Notes: generated by a model from the sequence alone, not told the origin. A stretch of 64,000 nt of DNA from SAR86 cluster bacterium SAR86B (GCA_905181955.1 CAJJAC010000001.1:62001-126000), one strand, 5' to 3'. Counted from the first letter of the stretch, positions 7,674 to 16,676 are shown. A program made the numbers and translations.

Positions 7674-9830
7674 CTAAAAGGTTAGATTAAATTTAATACC
7701 AACATTTCTTCCAGGTAATGGAACTGGACCTTTAACAAATGATGAATGATTTCTAGCTACATCATCAAGCAAATTATTAGCAAATAAAGTGACTTTCATT
7801 CTACTTTTATCATTAACACTAAATGTTTTTGTTACCCTGGTGTCAAGCATGCGATAGGAATCAGTAGCTGTCTCACCTTCTGCAAAATCATTCTGTCTTT
7901 CAACACTTTTCAGATTAATTTTAAAAACAGTATCATTTTGTTTATAAGATAAAGTATATACATTCCTTGCTGGATTAATTCTCGGAACATTATGACCGTC
8001 AGCAAACTCAGCATTAACTTGATCTCTTCCAAATGAGTAAGTTAAATCTCCAGATGCAAGATTTACAGTCCTTCCAAATTCTAGTTCATAACCAATAAAT
8101 TCTGCATTTTCTTGAACATAAAAGGAATGAATTAAATCTGCATGATCATCATGGTCATCTCCGTGATCATCTCCATGGTCATCATCTCCATGGTCTTCAT
8201 CATGATCTTCATCTCCATGTTCATCATCTTCATCCATTAAGGTAATGTAGTTATCAACTTTGTTTATATAAAAACTTGCATAACCATAGAAGTCTCCATT
8301 GTCATAATCAAAAGTTACGTCAAAATTATTTGATGTTTCACTTTTTAAATTAGGGTTGCCAACTTCAAGTCTTCCAGTAGCTAAATGAGGTCCATTCATA
8401 AAGAGCTCAATAACTGAAGGTAGTCTCTCAACACTTGCAAAACCAAAATCTACATCTAAGCTATCACCTAAGCTTTTGCCTAAAGTTACAGCAAAACTGT
8501 TAGTTGTATCATCAATATTGTAATAGTCCATATCTCCATGATCTTCATCCGTTACGCTTCCTGATCTATCAATTTGATCCATTCTTAAACCAAAATCGAC
8601 GTTATACATTCCTATATCTTTACTGATGAAATATCCAAGTGTGAATTCTTCACTGGTAGCAGGATTCATAAAAGCCTCTTCACCAATAATTGAAGAATCT
8701 TCATCAAGAACATTAAATACGATTTTTTGAGTGATATTGTCGTTAGATAGATCAAAAATTGCTCCGTATTCAGTAGACGCACTCATGAAGCTTGTAGGTT
8801 CATGTTCTTCATGCTCTTCTTCTTCATGCTCTTCTTCATCATGCTCTTCTTCGGCATGAGCCTCAGTTAAGATGTAATCTGAATCACGAAATGTGAAATC
8901 AACTGAATTCACTAAATCGCCACTCATGTTTAATGAACCTTTTACAGTAAAGCTATCAGAGTCTGTAGTTGAAAAAATTCTTTCTTCTTCATGCTCTTCT
9001 CCACCCTCTTCTTCTTCATGTTCTTCTCCATGAAATGGAATACCGTAAACGCTTTCAAGGCCATCAATTGAAAATCCTAAGTAGCCCCAGTCTCCAGCTT
9101 TTGAAATGCCGAATTTTGTTGCTTCTGTTTGATAATCAGAGTTGTTAACAAATCCTAGATTATCATCTTCATGCTCTTCCTCTTCGCCTTCATGCTCTTC
9201 TTCTTCATGAAGGATAGCTCCATCTGGAACATCAAAATTACCTAATTCAATTTTTGAATAACCAAAATTTACGTTAAAGCCGCCAACATTATCTTTGAAA
9301 TTAAAGTTTTGAGCAGTACCATCATTAACAGATTGCTTTTCATAACCTGCAGAAAACTCTGATCCTGCAAAATCCATTTCTGCAATACAGTCATCAACTA
9401 CATTGATAATTCCACCAATTGAACCATTTGCATAAAGCAAAGATGATGGACCTTTTACAATCTCAATTTGTTGAACGTTATTTAAGTCAAGGTCATTTAA
9501 ATGATCTACACCAAGACTTGATACGTCGCGATTTACCATGCCATTTTTAAGGATTCTAACCCTTGGACCAGACATGCCTCTAATAATTGGCTGGCCAACA
9601 GCAGAACCATAATCTGCTATAGATACTCCCAGGTAACTGTCAATTGCCTCACCCAAACTAGTTGATGCACCATCAGTTATATCTTCGCCATCTATTACGT
9701 ATAAAGGATTATTGATTTCACTTGATTCAAGTAATGAGGATGTAACTACAACCTCTTCCATTCCATCAGCGATTATATTATTTATTAGTAGAGCACTGAT
9801 AATCAAAAGTGCCAAATGATAGTTTTTCAT
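7674..9830 (-). CDS. TonB-dependent outer-membrane receptor with His/Glu/Asp-rich loops (ZnuD-like)
   Basis: 718 residues: signal peptide, a TonB-box-like EEVVVTSS near residue 25, a plug domain (about 35-155) containing PIIRGMSGPRVRILKNG and VEIVKGPSSLLYANGSIGG-type motifs, and a beta-barrel ending in a terminal Phe (GIKFNLTF). Four inserts at roughly 203-225, 262-282, 318-344 and 530-571 are almost wholly His, Glu and Asp (for example HEEEEHEGEEEEHEDD). Such histidine-rich loops are known in the zinc receptor ZnuD, so uptake of zinc or another divalent metal is inferred. A strong GGGAGG ribosome site precedes the ATG. It is probably in one operon with the small gene upstream. Confidence 0.88.
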   Translation of the reverse strand: MKNYHLALLIISALLINNIIADGMEEVVVTSSLLESSEINNPLYVIDGEDITDGASTSLGEAIDSYLGVSIADYGSAVGQPIIRGMSGPRVRILKNGMVNRDVSSLGVDHLNDLDLNNVQQIEIVKGPSSLLYANGSIGGIINVVDDCIAEMDFAGSEFSAGYEKQSVNDGTAQNFNFKDNVGGFNVNFGYSKIELGNFDVPDGAILHEEEEHEGEEEEHEDDNLGFVNNSDYQTEATKFGISKAGDWGYLGFSIDGLESVYGIPFHGEEHEEEEGGEEHEEERIFSTTDSDSFTVKGSLNMSGDLVNSVDFTFRDSDYILTEAHAEEEHDEEEHEEEEHEEHEPTSFMSASTEYGAIFDLSNDNITQKIVFNVLDEDSSIIGEEAFMNPATSEEFTLGYFISKDIGMYNVDFGLRMDQIDRSGSVTDEDHGDMDYYNIDDTTNSFAVTLGKSLGDSLDVDFGFASVERLPSVIELFMNGPHLATGRLEVGNPNLKSETSNNFDVTFDYDNGDFYGYASFYINKVDNYITLMDEDDEHGDEDHDEDHGDDDHGDDHGDDHDDHADLIHSFYVQENAEFIGYELEFGRTVNLASGDLTYSFGRDQVNAEFADGHNVPRINPARNVYTLSYKQNDTVFKINLKSVERQNDFAEGETATDSYRMLDTRVTKTFSVNDKSRMKVTLFANNLLDDVARNHSSFVKGPVPLPGRNVGIKFNLTF

Positions 9831-9875
9831 GAAAACCTCCCATCAAAAAAATTAAAATTTAAAAATTGTAAAAAA

Positions 9876-10157
9876 TTAAATCTTTGGAGGTGCTCTTGAG
9901 TTATAGCTCTTAGGAGCTTGGGAAAAAAATTGTTGTTTTATCTGTTCTTTAAGAACTATTACGAACGAAACATGTAATAAACTAACTCTTGATATTGAAG
10001 TGTCATATAACTCATTTTCACAAAATTGACATTCAACCTCAGCAATATCATGAGAAGAAACTTCATGATATAAAGGGTCTAAGGATGCAGAGATTGCAAA
10101 AAGCACTCCCGCTAAAACGAATAGATATTTATTATTAGATAAATTCACAAAAACCAT
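9876..10157 (-). CDS. Small membrane-anchored or exported Cys/His protein upstream of the TonB receptor
   Basis: 93 residues with one hydrophobic segment (about 11-26), then His31, His36, Cys43 and Cys46 (VECQFCENE), a second hydrophobic stretch (57-70) and the tail SRAPPKI. Short proteins with a CxxC and a RAPP-type tail occur beside metal-linked TonB receptors in marine bacteria; I know no assigned function. The 45-base gap to the receptor gene and shared strand suggest an operon. A metal chaperone or accessory role is only inferred. Confidence 0.55.
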   Translation of the reverse strand: MVFVNLSNNKYLFVLAGVLFAISASLDPLYHEVSSHDIAEVECQFCENELYDTSISRVSLLHVSFVIVLKEQIKQQFFSQAPKSYNSRAPPKI

Positions 10158-10163
10158 ATTGCA

Positions 10164-10177
10164 TTTAAATATTTAAA
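10164..10177. repeat. 14-bp AT palindrome just upstream of the metal cassette
   Basis: TTTAAATATTTAAA is a perfect palindrome 7 bases upstream of the 93-aa gene start. It does not match the gammaproteobacterial Zur box as I know it. Its A/T-only composition makes chance occurrence likely. Confidence 0.2.
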
Positions 10178-10228
10178 ATATCAAGAAGAATCTAAAGTTT
10201 TTAAATTTATCTATGAATTATTATACCT

Positions 10229-11605
10229 TTATATAGTTTCCATAAAGGGGCTTTGTGTCCCCTTTTTTATTCTCCTATTTATCTCTTCTTTAATAAGCCA
10301 CATACGATCTTGGCCCCAAACATAATAAGGATTACTCCCATCTTCATCTGTAATTTTAAAACTAGGCACACCCCAGCAATTACCTTCATACATTTCTTTC
10401 AAGTTATTATCTAGGTCTTGTTTCCAAGCATCTGATTTAAAGCTCTTTTTAATATCATTCCAGTCTAAATCGAGTTTAATAACTACACTTTGTAAATAGT
10501 CATCACTACCAATATTTATTCCATCTTGAAAAGATGCATTAAGTAATTCCTGGATATATTCAAAACCCTTCCCTGCTTTATCTATAGCTGGAAATAATGA
10601 ATACGCTTTACGAGCAGGAAAGCCAATTGGTGAATATATAGATTTAATTTCATGTTTTTGTTTTCTTCCTTCACGAGCTGCATCTGAAATGATGTATTTT
10701 CCTTTATTGCTTGGAATTGTCATGCCACGCATCAACATTGGGAGAACTGGCTTTGTTATAAGGTTTATAGAAGATTCTTGACCTAATTCCTTAACCCGCT
10801 GGGTGCTTACATGCGTGTAAGGACTATTTAAGGATGGGTAATAAGTTAGATTAACTTTTTTACTAGAATTAAATTGATCAGGTGATTTTAATTTTAATGC
10901 ACAAATAGACCCATCATCTAAGCTTCTTTTTAAACCTAATTCAGTCAATCTTTCTTCTAAATAATTTATCCTATCAAGACCCCAATATAATTCTTTTTCG
11001 TAATAAAAAGCAGATCCAAAATAGTAGCCTTTCTCATCTCTTATTTGATTGCCTGATAGTGTCATTTTAGAAACCTCATCCTGTGATGAAGGAAATGCTG
11101 AACACAGGGCATCGATAGCATCTTCATTACCAGACCATAGGGCAAAGCTTACTTTTATAGCAATTTCACTAAATTTATTCTGATTAACAGCAGTTAAAAT
11201 TGAATTAGCTTTATAAATCAACTCTTTTGATGGGTAAGACTTTCCTGGAAAAGCAATATCATAAAAAGGCGCTATACGCTTAACATCCTCAAGGCAGTAA
11301 TTGCTATAAAGAGAAGCTTCATGAACTGCTTTAGGATTCTCCTTACCCACTAGTATCACTTTGAATGAAATATCATAAGAAGCTTTAAGCTCTTCAATAC
11401 ATTGAATAGTTAGGTGTGAATATGGATCATCGACTTTGTGAAAATATAATACTTCATGTAATCTATTTTCTTCTTGTCTGCTTATTTCTGCATCTACTCT
11501 CACTGACTTAAAGAGCTCATAACTAGAATATTTATTCATAAATAGATTTCTGACTCTTGCAGTAATCGTTCTTTGAGACATAAAATTTCTAAAAGTTTTT
11601 AACAT
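10229..11605 (-). CDS. Tandem DsbA-like (HCCA isomerase / GST-kappa type) protein
   Basis: 458 residues containing two copies of the DsbA-like fold of 2-hydroxychromene-2-carboxylate isomerases. Copy 1 begins near residue 52 with YFHKVDDPYSHLTIQ; copy 2 near 250 with YYPSLNSPYTHVSTQR. Each has Ser or Thr where oxidoreductases carry CxxC. Copy 2 also shows the family's KPVLPMLMRGM and the C-terminal GVPSFKI...YVWGQDRMWLI, equivalent to the GVPTF...FWGQDR motif. No signal peptide is seen, so it is probably a cytoplasmic glutathione-linked isomerase or transferase. The substrate is unknown. Copy 1 is more diverged and may be structural. Confidence 0.65.
   Translation of the reverse strand: MLKTFRNFMSQRTITARVRNLFMNKYSSYELFKSVRVDAEISRQEENRLHEVLYFHKVDDPYSHLTIQCIEELKASYDISFKVILVGKENPKAVHEASLYSNYCLEDVKRIAPFYDIAFPGKSYPSKELIYKANSILTAVNQNKFSEIAIKVSFALWSGNEDAIDALCSAFPSSQDEVSKMTLSGNQIRDEKGYYFGSAFYYEKELYWGLDRINYLEERLTELGLKRSLDDGSICALKLKSPDQFNSSKKVNLTYYPSLNSPYTHVSTQRVKELGQESSINLITKPVLPMLMRGMTIPSNKGKYIISDAAREGRKQKHEIKSIYSPIGFPARKAYSLFPAIDKAGKGFEYIQELLNASFQDGINIGSDDYLQSVVIKLDLDWNDIKKSFKSDAWKQDLDNNLKEMYEGNCWGVPSFKITDEDGSNPYYVWGQDRMWLIKEEINRRIKKGTQSPFMETI
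10244..10268 (+). terminator. Terminator-like hairpin overlapping the 3' end of the DsbA-like gene
   Basis: Arms AAAGGGG (10244-10250) and CCCCTTT (10259-10265) with an 8-base loop, followed on the plus strand by a T run (10263-10268). It lies within the last codons of the minus-strand gene, so as an intrinsic terminator it would act on antisense transcripts. As an mRNA stem it could protect the gene's 3' end. Confidence 0.3.
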
Positions 11606-11833
11606 AATTATCTTATTTACAGAGAGTCTTATAACGCCTCTTTTTTTATCAAAAAATAATACTTAATCTTTTTATAAAGATGATTTAGTATATGTTATGA
11701 GTAAATTAAAGATAGCTTCTTAAATATCTCTTCTAGCTTCGCTTAATTATTTCTACTTAAGTTTTATTCAGAACCTACATAGGTTTTTTAGACCTTATGT
11801 TAGAATCTAAAAAATAATTAGTTAAAACAACTC
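11606..11833. other. 228-bp divergent intergenic region
   Basis: Holds the upstream regions of the DsbA-like gene (minus) and the cysteine synthase gene (plus). The only structure seen is AACCTA-CA-TAGGTT at 11772-11785, followed by TTTT, about 50 bases before the cysteine synthase start. It could be a weak terminator or an operator. No convincing promoter hexamers or RNA element were found. Confidence 0.3.
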
Positions 11834-12862
11834 ATGTTATACAAATCTATATTAGAAACAATTGGTAACACTCCTAGCGTTAAAATTAACAACTTAGCTC
11901 CCGATGGAGTTGAGATGTATGTTAAACCTGAATTTTTTAATCCTGGTAGCTCTGTAAAGGATAGATTGGCATTAAATATCATAAATGATGGAGAGGCATC
12001 AGGTTTACTCAAACCTGGTCAAACTATAGTAGAGGCTACAAGTGGAAATACTGGCATTGGTCTAGCGATGGTTTGTGCTTCTAAGAATTACCCTCTTGTA
12101 ATAACTATGCCGGAAAGCGCCTCAATTGAAAGAAGAAAAATGATGAGATTTCTTGGCGCTAAAGTTATTTTAACTCCCGCATCTGAGGCTGGATCCGGTG
12201 CCTATAATAAAGCTAAAGAACTAGCTTATAAAAATGATTGGTTTTATGCGAGACAATTTGAGACCACTGCAAATGCGAATATACATGAATCCACAACTGG
12301 AAAAGAAATCGTTGATGATTTTAAAGATATTGGCTTAGATTACTGGGTTTCAGGTTATGGAACAGGCGGCACTTTTACTGGCGTTTCAAGAGCATTAAGG
12401 CAATCGATGCCAAGCACACAGTTAATCATGGCTGAACCTGATACAGCTCCATTGATTGCTAATGGTGTAGCCCAAGAAAGAAATGATGATGGAACATTTG
12501 CATCCTCTCATCCAGATTGGAATCCCCACCCCATTCAGGGTTGGACAACTGACTTTATTCCATTAGTTCTTCAAGAATCTATTGATGAAAGCTTTATAGA
12601 TGAAGTAGTTCCTGTTTCAGGCGCCGATGGCATTTACTGGTCGCAAAAACTTGCGGCAGATGAAGGTATTTTAACTGGTATTTCCGGCGGAGCAACATTT
12701 GCAGTAGCTATGGATGTCGCTAAAAGAGCTAAGCCAGGGTCAATAATTTTATGTATGCTTGCAGATACAGCTGAAAGATATTTATCAAGCCTCTTGTTTG
12801 AGAATATTTCAGCAGAAATGAGTGATGAAGAATTAACTATATTGAATTCAATCTCTAGTTAG
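11834..12862 (+). CDS. cysK: Cysteine synthase family PLP enzyme
   Basis: 342 residues of fold-type II PLP enzyme. The Schiff-base lysine is K42 in NPGSSVKDRLA, the substrate/PLP loop is EATSGNTGIGLA, and the phosphate-binding glycine loop is YGTGGTFTGVSRA. It most resembles O-acetylserine sulfhydrylase (cysteine from O-acetylserine and sulfide). A segment around residues 205-240 (NDDGTFASSHPDWNPHP) is longer than in E. coli CysK, so a CysM-like or cystathionine-synthase-like specificity is possible. It has its own upstream region and converges with the amidohydrolase gene four bases past its stop. Confidence 0.8.
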   Translation: MLYKSILETIGNTPSVKINNLAPDGVEMYVKPEFFNPGSSVKDRLALNIINDGEASGLLKPGQTIVEATSGNTGIGLAMVCASKNYPLVITMPESASIERRKMMRFLGAKVILTPASEAGSGAYNKAKELAYKNDWFYARQFETTANANIHESTTGKEIVDDFKDIGLDYWVSGYGTGGTFTGVSRALRQSMPSTQLIMAEPDTAPLIANGVAQERNDDGTFASSHPDWNPHPIQGWTTDFIPLVLQESIDESFIDEVVPVSGADGIYWSQKLAADEGILTGISGGATFAVAMDVAKRAKPGSIILCMLADTAERYLSSLLFENISAEMSDEELTILNSISS

Positions 12863-12866
12863 CCTA

Positions 12867-14135
12867 TTAAAATATAATTTGTTTACCGTCTTTCATTACA
12901 AATTTTACATTTCTTATATTTTTTATATCAGATACAGGATTGCCTTTGATAGCTATCAGATCAGCTGTCTTACCTACTTCAATCGATCCTAGATCCTTAT
13001 TTATCTTTAAAAGCTTTGCTGTATTAATAGTTGCTGACTTTATAGCCTTCATTGGGCTCATGCCGTATTTAACCATAAAGATAAACTCATCAGCGTTTGT
13101 TCCATGTGGCTGTACTCCTGCATCTGTTCCAAAGGCAATCATTACTCCTCTTTGGTGAGCTTTTTTAAAGGTAGCACCAATCTGCGGGCCTACACTCGCT
13201 GCCTTTGGTCTAACAATTTCTGGAAAATAATTATCAATTTTAGATTTAGCTGCAACAAATTCACCAGCTGAAATTGTAGGCACATAATAAGTATTATTTT
13301 TTATCATTAGATCCATAACTTCCTCAGTCATAAAGGTTCCATGTTCAACAGAATCAACGCCTGCAATAACTGCCCTCTTCATACCTTTAGAACCATGCGC
13401 ATGAACAGCTACCCACATTCCATAGTCTTTTGCAGCTGCTACAACTGCATCAACCTCTTCGAGTGTAAATTGCGGGTTATCTTGTGATTTAGCTAAACTC
13501 AATACACCACCAGTTACAGTTAACTTTATTCCATCAGCACCATCTTTATATCTTTGTCTTACAGCAGCATATGCATCATAAGGACCGTTAATAACTCCAT
13601 CTTCGGCTGTTGGATACTCGTAAGAATCTGAATTTAAACCATTTGTTGGATCAGCATGACCCCCAGTTGTTGCAATACTTTTTCCTGAGGTAAAAATTCT
13701 TGGACCAATTAGTTGATTTGAATTAATAGCATCTCTAAGTGAGATAGCAACCATACCACTATCGCCAAGCTGTCTAACTGTTGTGAAGCCAGCTTTTAGC
13801 GTCTTATAAGCATGCTGAGTAGCTAATATAGCCTCAGTCTCCCTTTCAACTTTTATTGGACGTTTAGCTTTAGATTGATATTCACCACCAAAATGAACAT
13901 GCATATCCATTAATCCTGGTAGTAATGTGTAACCCCTAAAATCAATTAGCTCATCATTTTTATCTATATCAATGAAGCCTTTTTTTATAGCGGTGATTTT
14001 ATTGTTATCAATGATTATCGACGTATTGTTAACCTGAACTTCATTTATAACATCAACATACACAGATGAATAAATAACCGTAGATGAGTATAATGGGAAA
14101 ATTAATAGAGCTGATAGATATTTTAAATATTTCAT
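12867..14135 (-). CDS. Exported metal-dependent amidohydrolase
   Basis: 422 residues with an N-terminal signal peptide (about 1-25) and the amidohydrolase TIM barrel. Metal-ligand motifs appear in order: DMHVHFGG (H79, H81), the lysine strand GIKLTVTGG, AVHAHGSKGMK, SVEHGTFM and the C-terminal AFGTDAGVQPHG, then GKTADLIAIKGNP. This is the imidazolonepropionase/Xaa-Pro dipeptidase-like subgroup, commonly annotated amidohydrolase family protein, which cleaves cyclic amides or dipeptides. Export suggests scavenging of peptides in the periplasm. The substrate is not predictable. Confidence 0.8.
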   Translation of the reverse strand: MKYLKYLSALLIFPLYSSTVIYSSVYVDVINEVQVNNTSIIIDNNKITAIKKGFIDIDKNDELIDFRGYTLLPGLMDMHVHFGGEYQSKAKRPIKVERETEAILATQHAYKTLKAGFTTVRQLGDSGMVAISLRDAINSNQLIGPRIFTSGKSIATTGGHADPTNGLNSDSYEYPTAEDGVINGPYDAYAAVRQRYKDGADGIKLTVTGGVLSLAKSQDNPQFTLEEVDAVVAAAKDYGMWVAVHAHGSKGMKRAVIAGVDSVEHGTFMTEEVMDLMIKNNTYYVPTISAGEFVAAKSKIDNYFPEIVRPKAASVGPQIGATFKKAHQRGVMIAFGTDAGVQPHGTNADEFIFMVKYGMSPMKAIKSATINTAKLLKINKDLGSIEVGKTADLIAIKGNPVSDIKNIRNVKFVMKDGKQIIF

Positions 14136-14167
14136 ATCAAAATTCTACATTAATTTTAGATATTCAT

Positions 14168-14626
14168 CTAATTCTTTGACTCAACATAGAAAACAATATC
14201 GTAACCTTTCTTTTCAAGGCAAGTCTCAAGACCTTTATATGAACCTAATTCTGATAATGCATCCGCAGATGCATAAAGGGTCCAAGTGGCTATAGCTATC
14301 ATAGAGTATGGTAGAACTAGTAACGTAGTAACTACTCCTCCAGTGGTAGCTAAATCCGCAGCAACAATAAGCCCACCCAAGCCATAAGCACCACCAACTC
14401 TCTTTAGCAATCTTTTTGTTGGTGAGTTTTTATTTTCTAACTTTGTTTGGCAAAGCAGCACATCAGATTCAATTAAACTAATATTGGGATTATCATCAAC
14501 TACGATATACGCAGGTGTTTCTTTAATATTGTAAGTATTTACCTCACCAGGTATTTCTTTAAAGGTATTTGAAGCGCAGGAGCTAGAAAGGATAACTAAT
14601 ACGAAGGTAATTAGTGAATTATTCAT
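14168..14626 (-). CDS. Small putative lipoprotein of unknown function
   Basis: 152 residues beginning with a lipoprotein-type signal (FVLVILSSSC, Cys17). The middle contains a Gly-rich hydrophobic stretch (about 80-120, GGAYGLGGLIVAADLATTGG), which may insert in or associate with a membrane. Two further cysteines (CQTK, TCLEKK) could form a disulfide. I do not recognise the family. It lies 33 bases downstream of the amidohydrolase start on the same strand and may share its transcript. Confidence 0.5.
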   Translation of the reverse strand: MNNSLITFVLVILSSSCASNTFKEIPGEVNTYNIKETPAYIVVDDNPNISLIESDVLLCQTKLENKNSPTKRLLKRVGGAYGLGGLIVAADLATTGGVVTTLLVLPYSMIAIATWTLYASADALSELGSYKGLETCLEKKGYDIVFYVESKN

Positions 14627-14645
14627 GAAGAATTATAAAACTGGT

Positions 14646-14670
14646 AAAAGGAGCACTTGGTGCTCCTTTT
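14646..14670 (-). terminator. Rho-independent terminator after the 233-aa exported protein gene
   Basis: Arms 14646-14656 (AAAAGGAGCAC) and 14660-14670 (GTGCTCCTTTT) form an 11-bp stem with a 3-base loop and T-rich ends on both strands. It lies 15 bases past the stop of the minus-strand gene and just before the small lipoprotein gene, separating the two transcripts. Confidence 0.8.
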
Positions 14671-14685
14671 AAATTTCAGTAAAGA

Positions 14686-15387
14686 TTATTTAGCAGAATA
14701 AATAACCTGACATAGCTCTATCGTCTCAGTAACAATCTCATCAACATATTCTTGTGCTTCTGCCCATATAGAAGCATATGAAGCTCCGGCATAAAATCCA
14801 TCAAGAGCTTTTCCAGCTTCTTTTCCTGTATTAAAGATAGCTCTAAAATGAAACATACCTGTTTCATGAACGCCGCCACCTACTGGTGCATAGACTCCAA
14901 GTCTTACATCATGTCCTGCTGCTTGAAGCGCTGCTTCTAATGTAATCATTTTATCTGTAAATGCAGTCTCATTATTAAGCTTAATTCTCCATAAACGCTC
15001 AAAAGTATTTTGAGGAAGAATTGGGTTATCTTTTAGAGGTTTAAATACTGATGTGTATTTCACTCGTCTTAGACGTTTGTATGCAGGATCAGGATTAAAT
15101 GGGTCGTAAGCCTCAACCATTGCTAATGCGCCTTCTAAATTAGAAAAAGCACTCCATACAAACATTTCACCAGGATAATTGTTTCCTGCTCTGGTAACAC
15201 AAACACCTGCATCACTTGCTCCTAGAGCTTCAAATGTCTCTGTATTATTTTTCATATAATCAATGTACTTGTTTACATCTTTAGCTTGTACCATCAAGGT
15301 TGAAAATGCTCCCTCTGGGACTGCCATCAAATTGACTGAAAAGCCAAATGTGAAGAAAACAGCCAATGTCAATTTCATTTTATTCAT
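14686..15387 (-). CDS. Exported protein of unknown function, probably two ferredoxin-like (dimeric alpha/beta barrel) repeats
   Basis: 233 residues with a signal peptide (LTLAVFFTFGFSVNLMAVP). Residues about 28-120 and 130-225 have a similar order: a beta strand (FSTLMVQAK / LWRIKLNN), a helix, a strand with Gly, then FVWSAFSNLEGALAMVEAY / FHFRAIFNTGKEAGKALDG. This suggests an internal duplication of an ABM-like fold; no catalytic residues are evident. A good AAAGGAG ribosome site lies upstream of the ATG. It is monocistronic, bounded by the hairpin at 14646. The function is unknown. Confidence 0.5.
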   Translation of the reverse strand: MNKMKLTLAVFFTFGFSVNLMAVPEGAFSTLMVQAKDVNKYIDYMKNNTETFEALGASDAGVCVTRAGNNYPGEMFVWSAFSNLEGALAMVEAYDPFNPDPAYKRLRRVKYTSVFKPLKDNPILPQNTFERLWRIKLNNETAFTDKMITLEAALQAAGHDVRLGVYAPVGGGVHETGMFHFRAIFNTGKEAGKALDGFYAGASYASIWAEAQEYVDEIVTETIELCQVIYSAK

Positions 15388-15557
15388 CTATTACTCCTTT
15401 AAATATTAAGTCTTAATAATACACTTAATATTGATATAAAGGGATTCAAAGTATTAAGAATTAATTTAAAAAAATCTATCATTATTCAGAAAACTAGTTT
15501 AAATTTAATCTTCATTTAATATTTTTGTTTAACTAATTGGGGATAGTTTATATAGAA

Positions 15558-16676
15558 ATGTCAGATTCAAGATTCTTTGATGACCGCTTAACTTATTTAT
15601 CATTTGTAACTACCTCTAATGAAAAAAATGTTGTTGCTAAAGAAATTTCGAGTGTAATTAAGTCCATCTCAAAAGAAAAAGCAGCTCTAAGAATATTTGA
15701 TGCCGGGATAGGTGATGGCTCCTTGCTAATGAACGTCATTAAAAATTGTCATAAAGAATTTCCATATATTCCATTTTTTGTAATGGCAAAAGAAATAAGC
15801 ATTGAGGATGTTAGACTTTCTCTCGAAAAGTTATCAGACAGATTTATTGAACACCCTAATATGGTTTTTACTATTACTAATTTATATTTCAGTGAAGCTG
15901 CTTCTTTACAATCAAATAATCCTAAAAAACAAAAGAAAATGAAGTGGAACTCTTTAGCTTTAGAGGGAAATAGTTCATATGAGTTTAATAACCAGTTAAC
16001 AAATATTGAGGATCTTTTAAAGGACTCATGGACTATTGATGAAGACCCTGTAACTCATAGAGCTAGTTATAAAAATCCATCAGTTTTAACTATTTATAGA
16101 AAAGATCATGAGAACTTAGTAGATAGGTATATTCCAAATCAAGGTGATGACAAAAAAGTTTTTGATCTTATTCTTGCCTCACAACCTTATAGATCTAGAA
16201 CTTCAGAAAAGAAAAAAGTAGATTTTGTTATTAAACCTATGATCGACATACTTAATAAAAATGGAAAACTTGTTATAGTTCATTCATGCGGCAATGACTC
16301 GGTATCTAAAGTTATTAAGCAGCTATGGCCACAAGAAAACCCCTACCCAACACCTGCAAAAGCTATTATTAAATATCTTAAAAAGATATTACCGGCTAGA
16401 AAATTAGATGATTTAGTTTTCCATAAACCTGTTAAATTTGGATATAAACTTAAACCCATCCCTGATGATAATAACTCTATCGCAACATCATTATTTTCAG
16501 CTGCTTGGAATAATATTGTTTACGTAGGACAGATGAACTCAGATCAAGTTACTCAAGCACAAGAAGAAGGAAAATATGTCGAAGTTATTGAAAAACTTTT
16601 AGCTGAGAATAATAATACTGTTCAGTTTAATAATGAGATGTTTGTCATTGAAAAAAATAGAATTTTTAAACCTTAA
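15558..16676 (+). CDS. Putative class I SAM-dependent methyltransferase-like protein
   Basis: Residues near 50 read RIFDAGIGDGSLLMNVI, a recognisable SAM-binding motif I; FDLILASQPYRSRT about 150 residues later and the strand GKLVIVHSCG fit later methyltransferase motifs. An unusually long insert (about 100-190) separates them. The substrate is unknown. I prefer the ATG at 15558 (MSDSRFFDDRL); an in-frame TTG at 15537 would add seven residues. The gene ends two bases before the oligopeptidase ATG, so the two are probably co-transcribed. Confidence 0.5.
   Translation: MSDSRFFDDRLTYLSFVTTSNEKNVVAKEISSVIKSISKEKAALRIFDAGIGDGSLLMNVIKNCHKEFPYIPFFVMAKEISIEDVRLSLEKLSDRFIEHPNMVFTITNLYFSEAASLQSNNPKKQKKMKWNSLALEGNSSYEFNNQLTNIEDLLKDSWTIDEDPVTHRASYKNPSVLTIYRKDHENLVDRYIPNQGDDKKVFDLILASQPYRSRTSEKKKVDFVIKPMIDILNKNGKLVIVHSCGNDSVSKVIKQLWPQENPYPTPAKAIIKYLKKILPARKLDDLVFHKPVKFGYKLKPIPDDNNSIATSLFSAAWNNIVYVGQMNSDQVTQAQEEGKYVEVIEKLLAENNNTVQFNNEMFVIEKNRIFKP

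Noticed and set aside
8120-8240. Repeat array resembling a CRISPR or satellite
   Set aside because: It is in-frame codon reiteration (His-Gly-Asp-Asp) within the TonB receptor, with no spacer structure.
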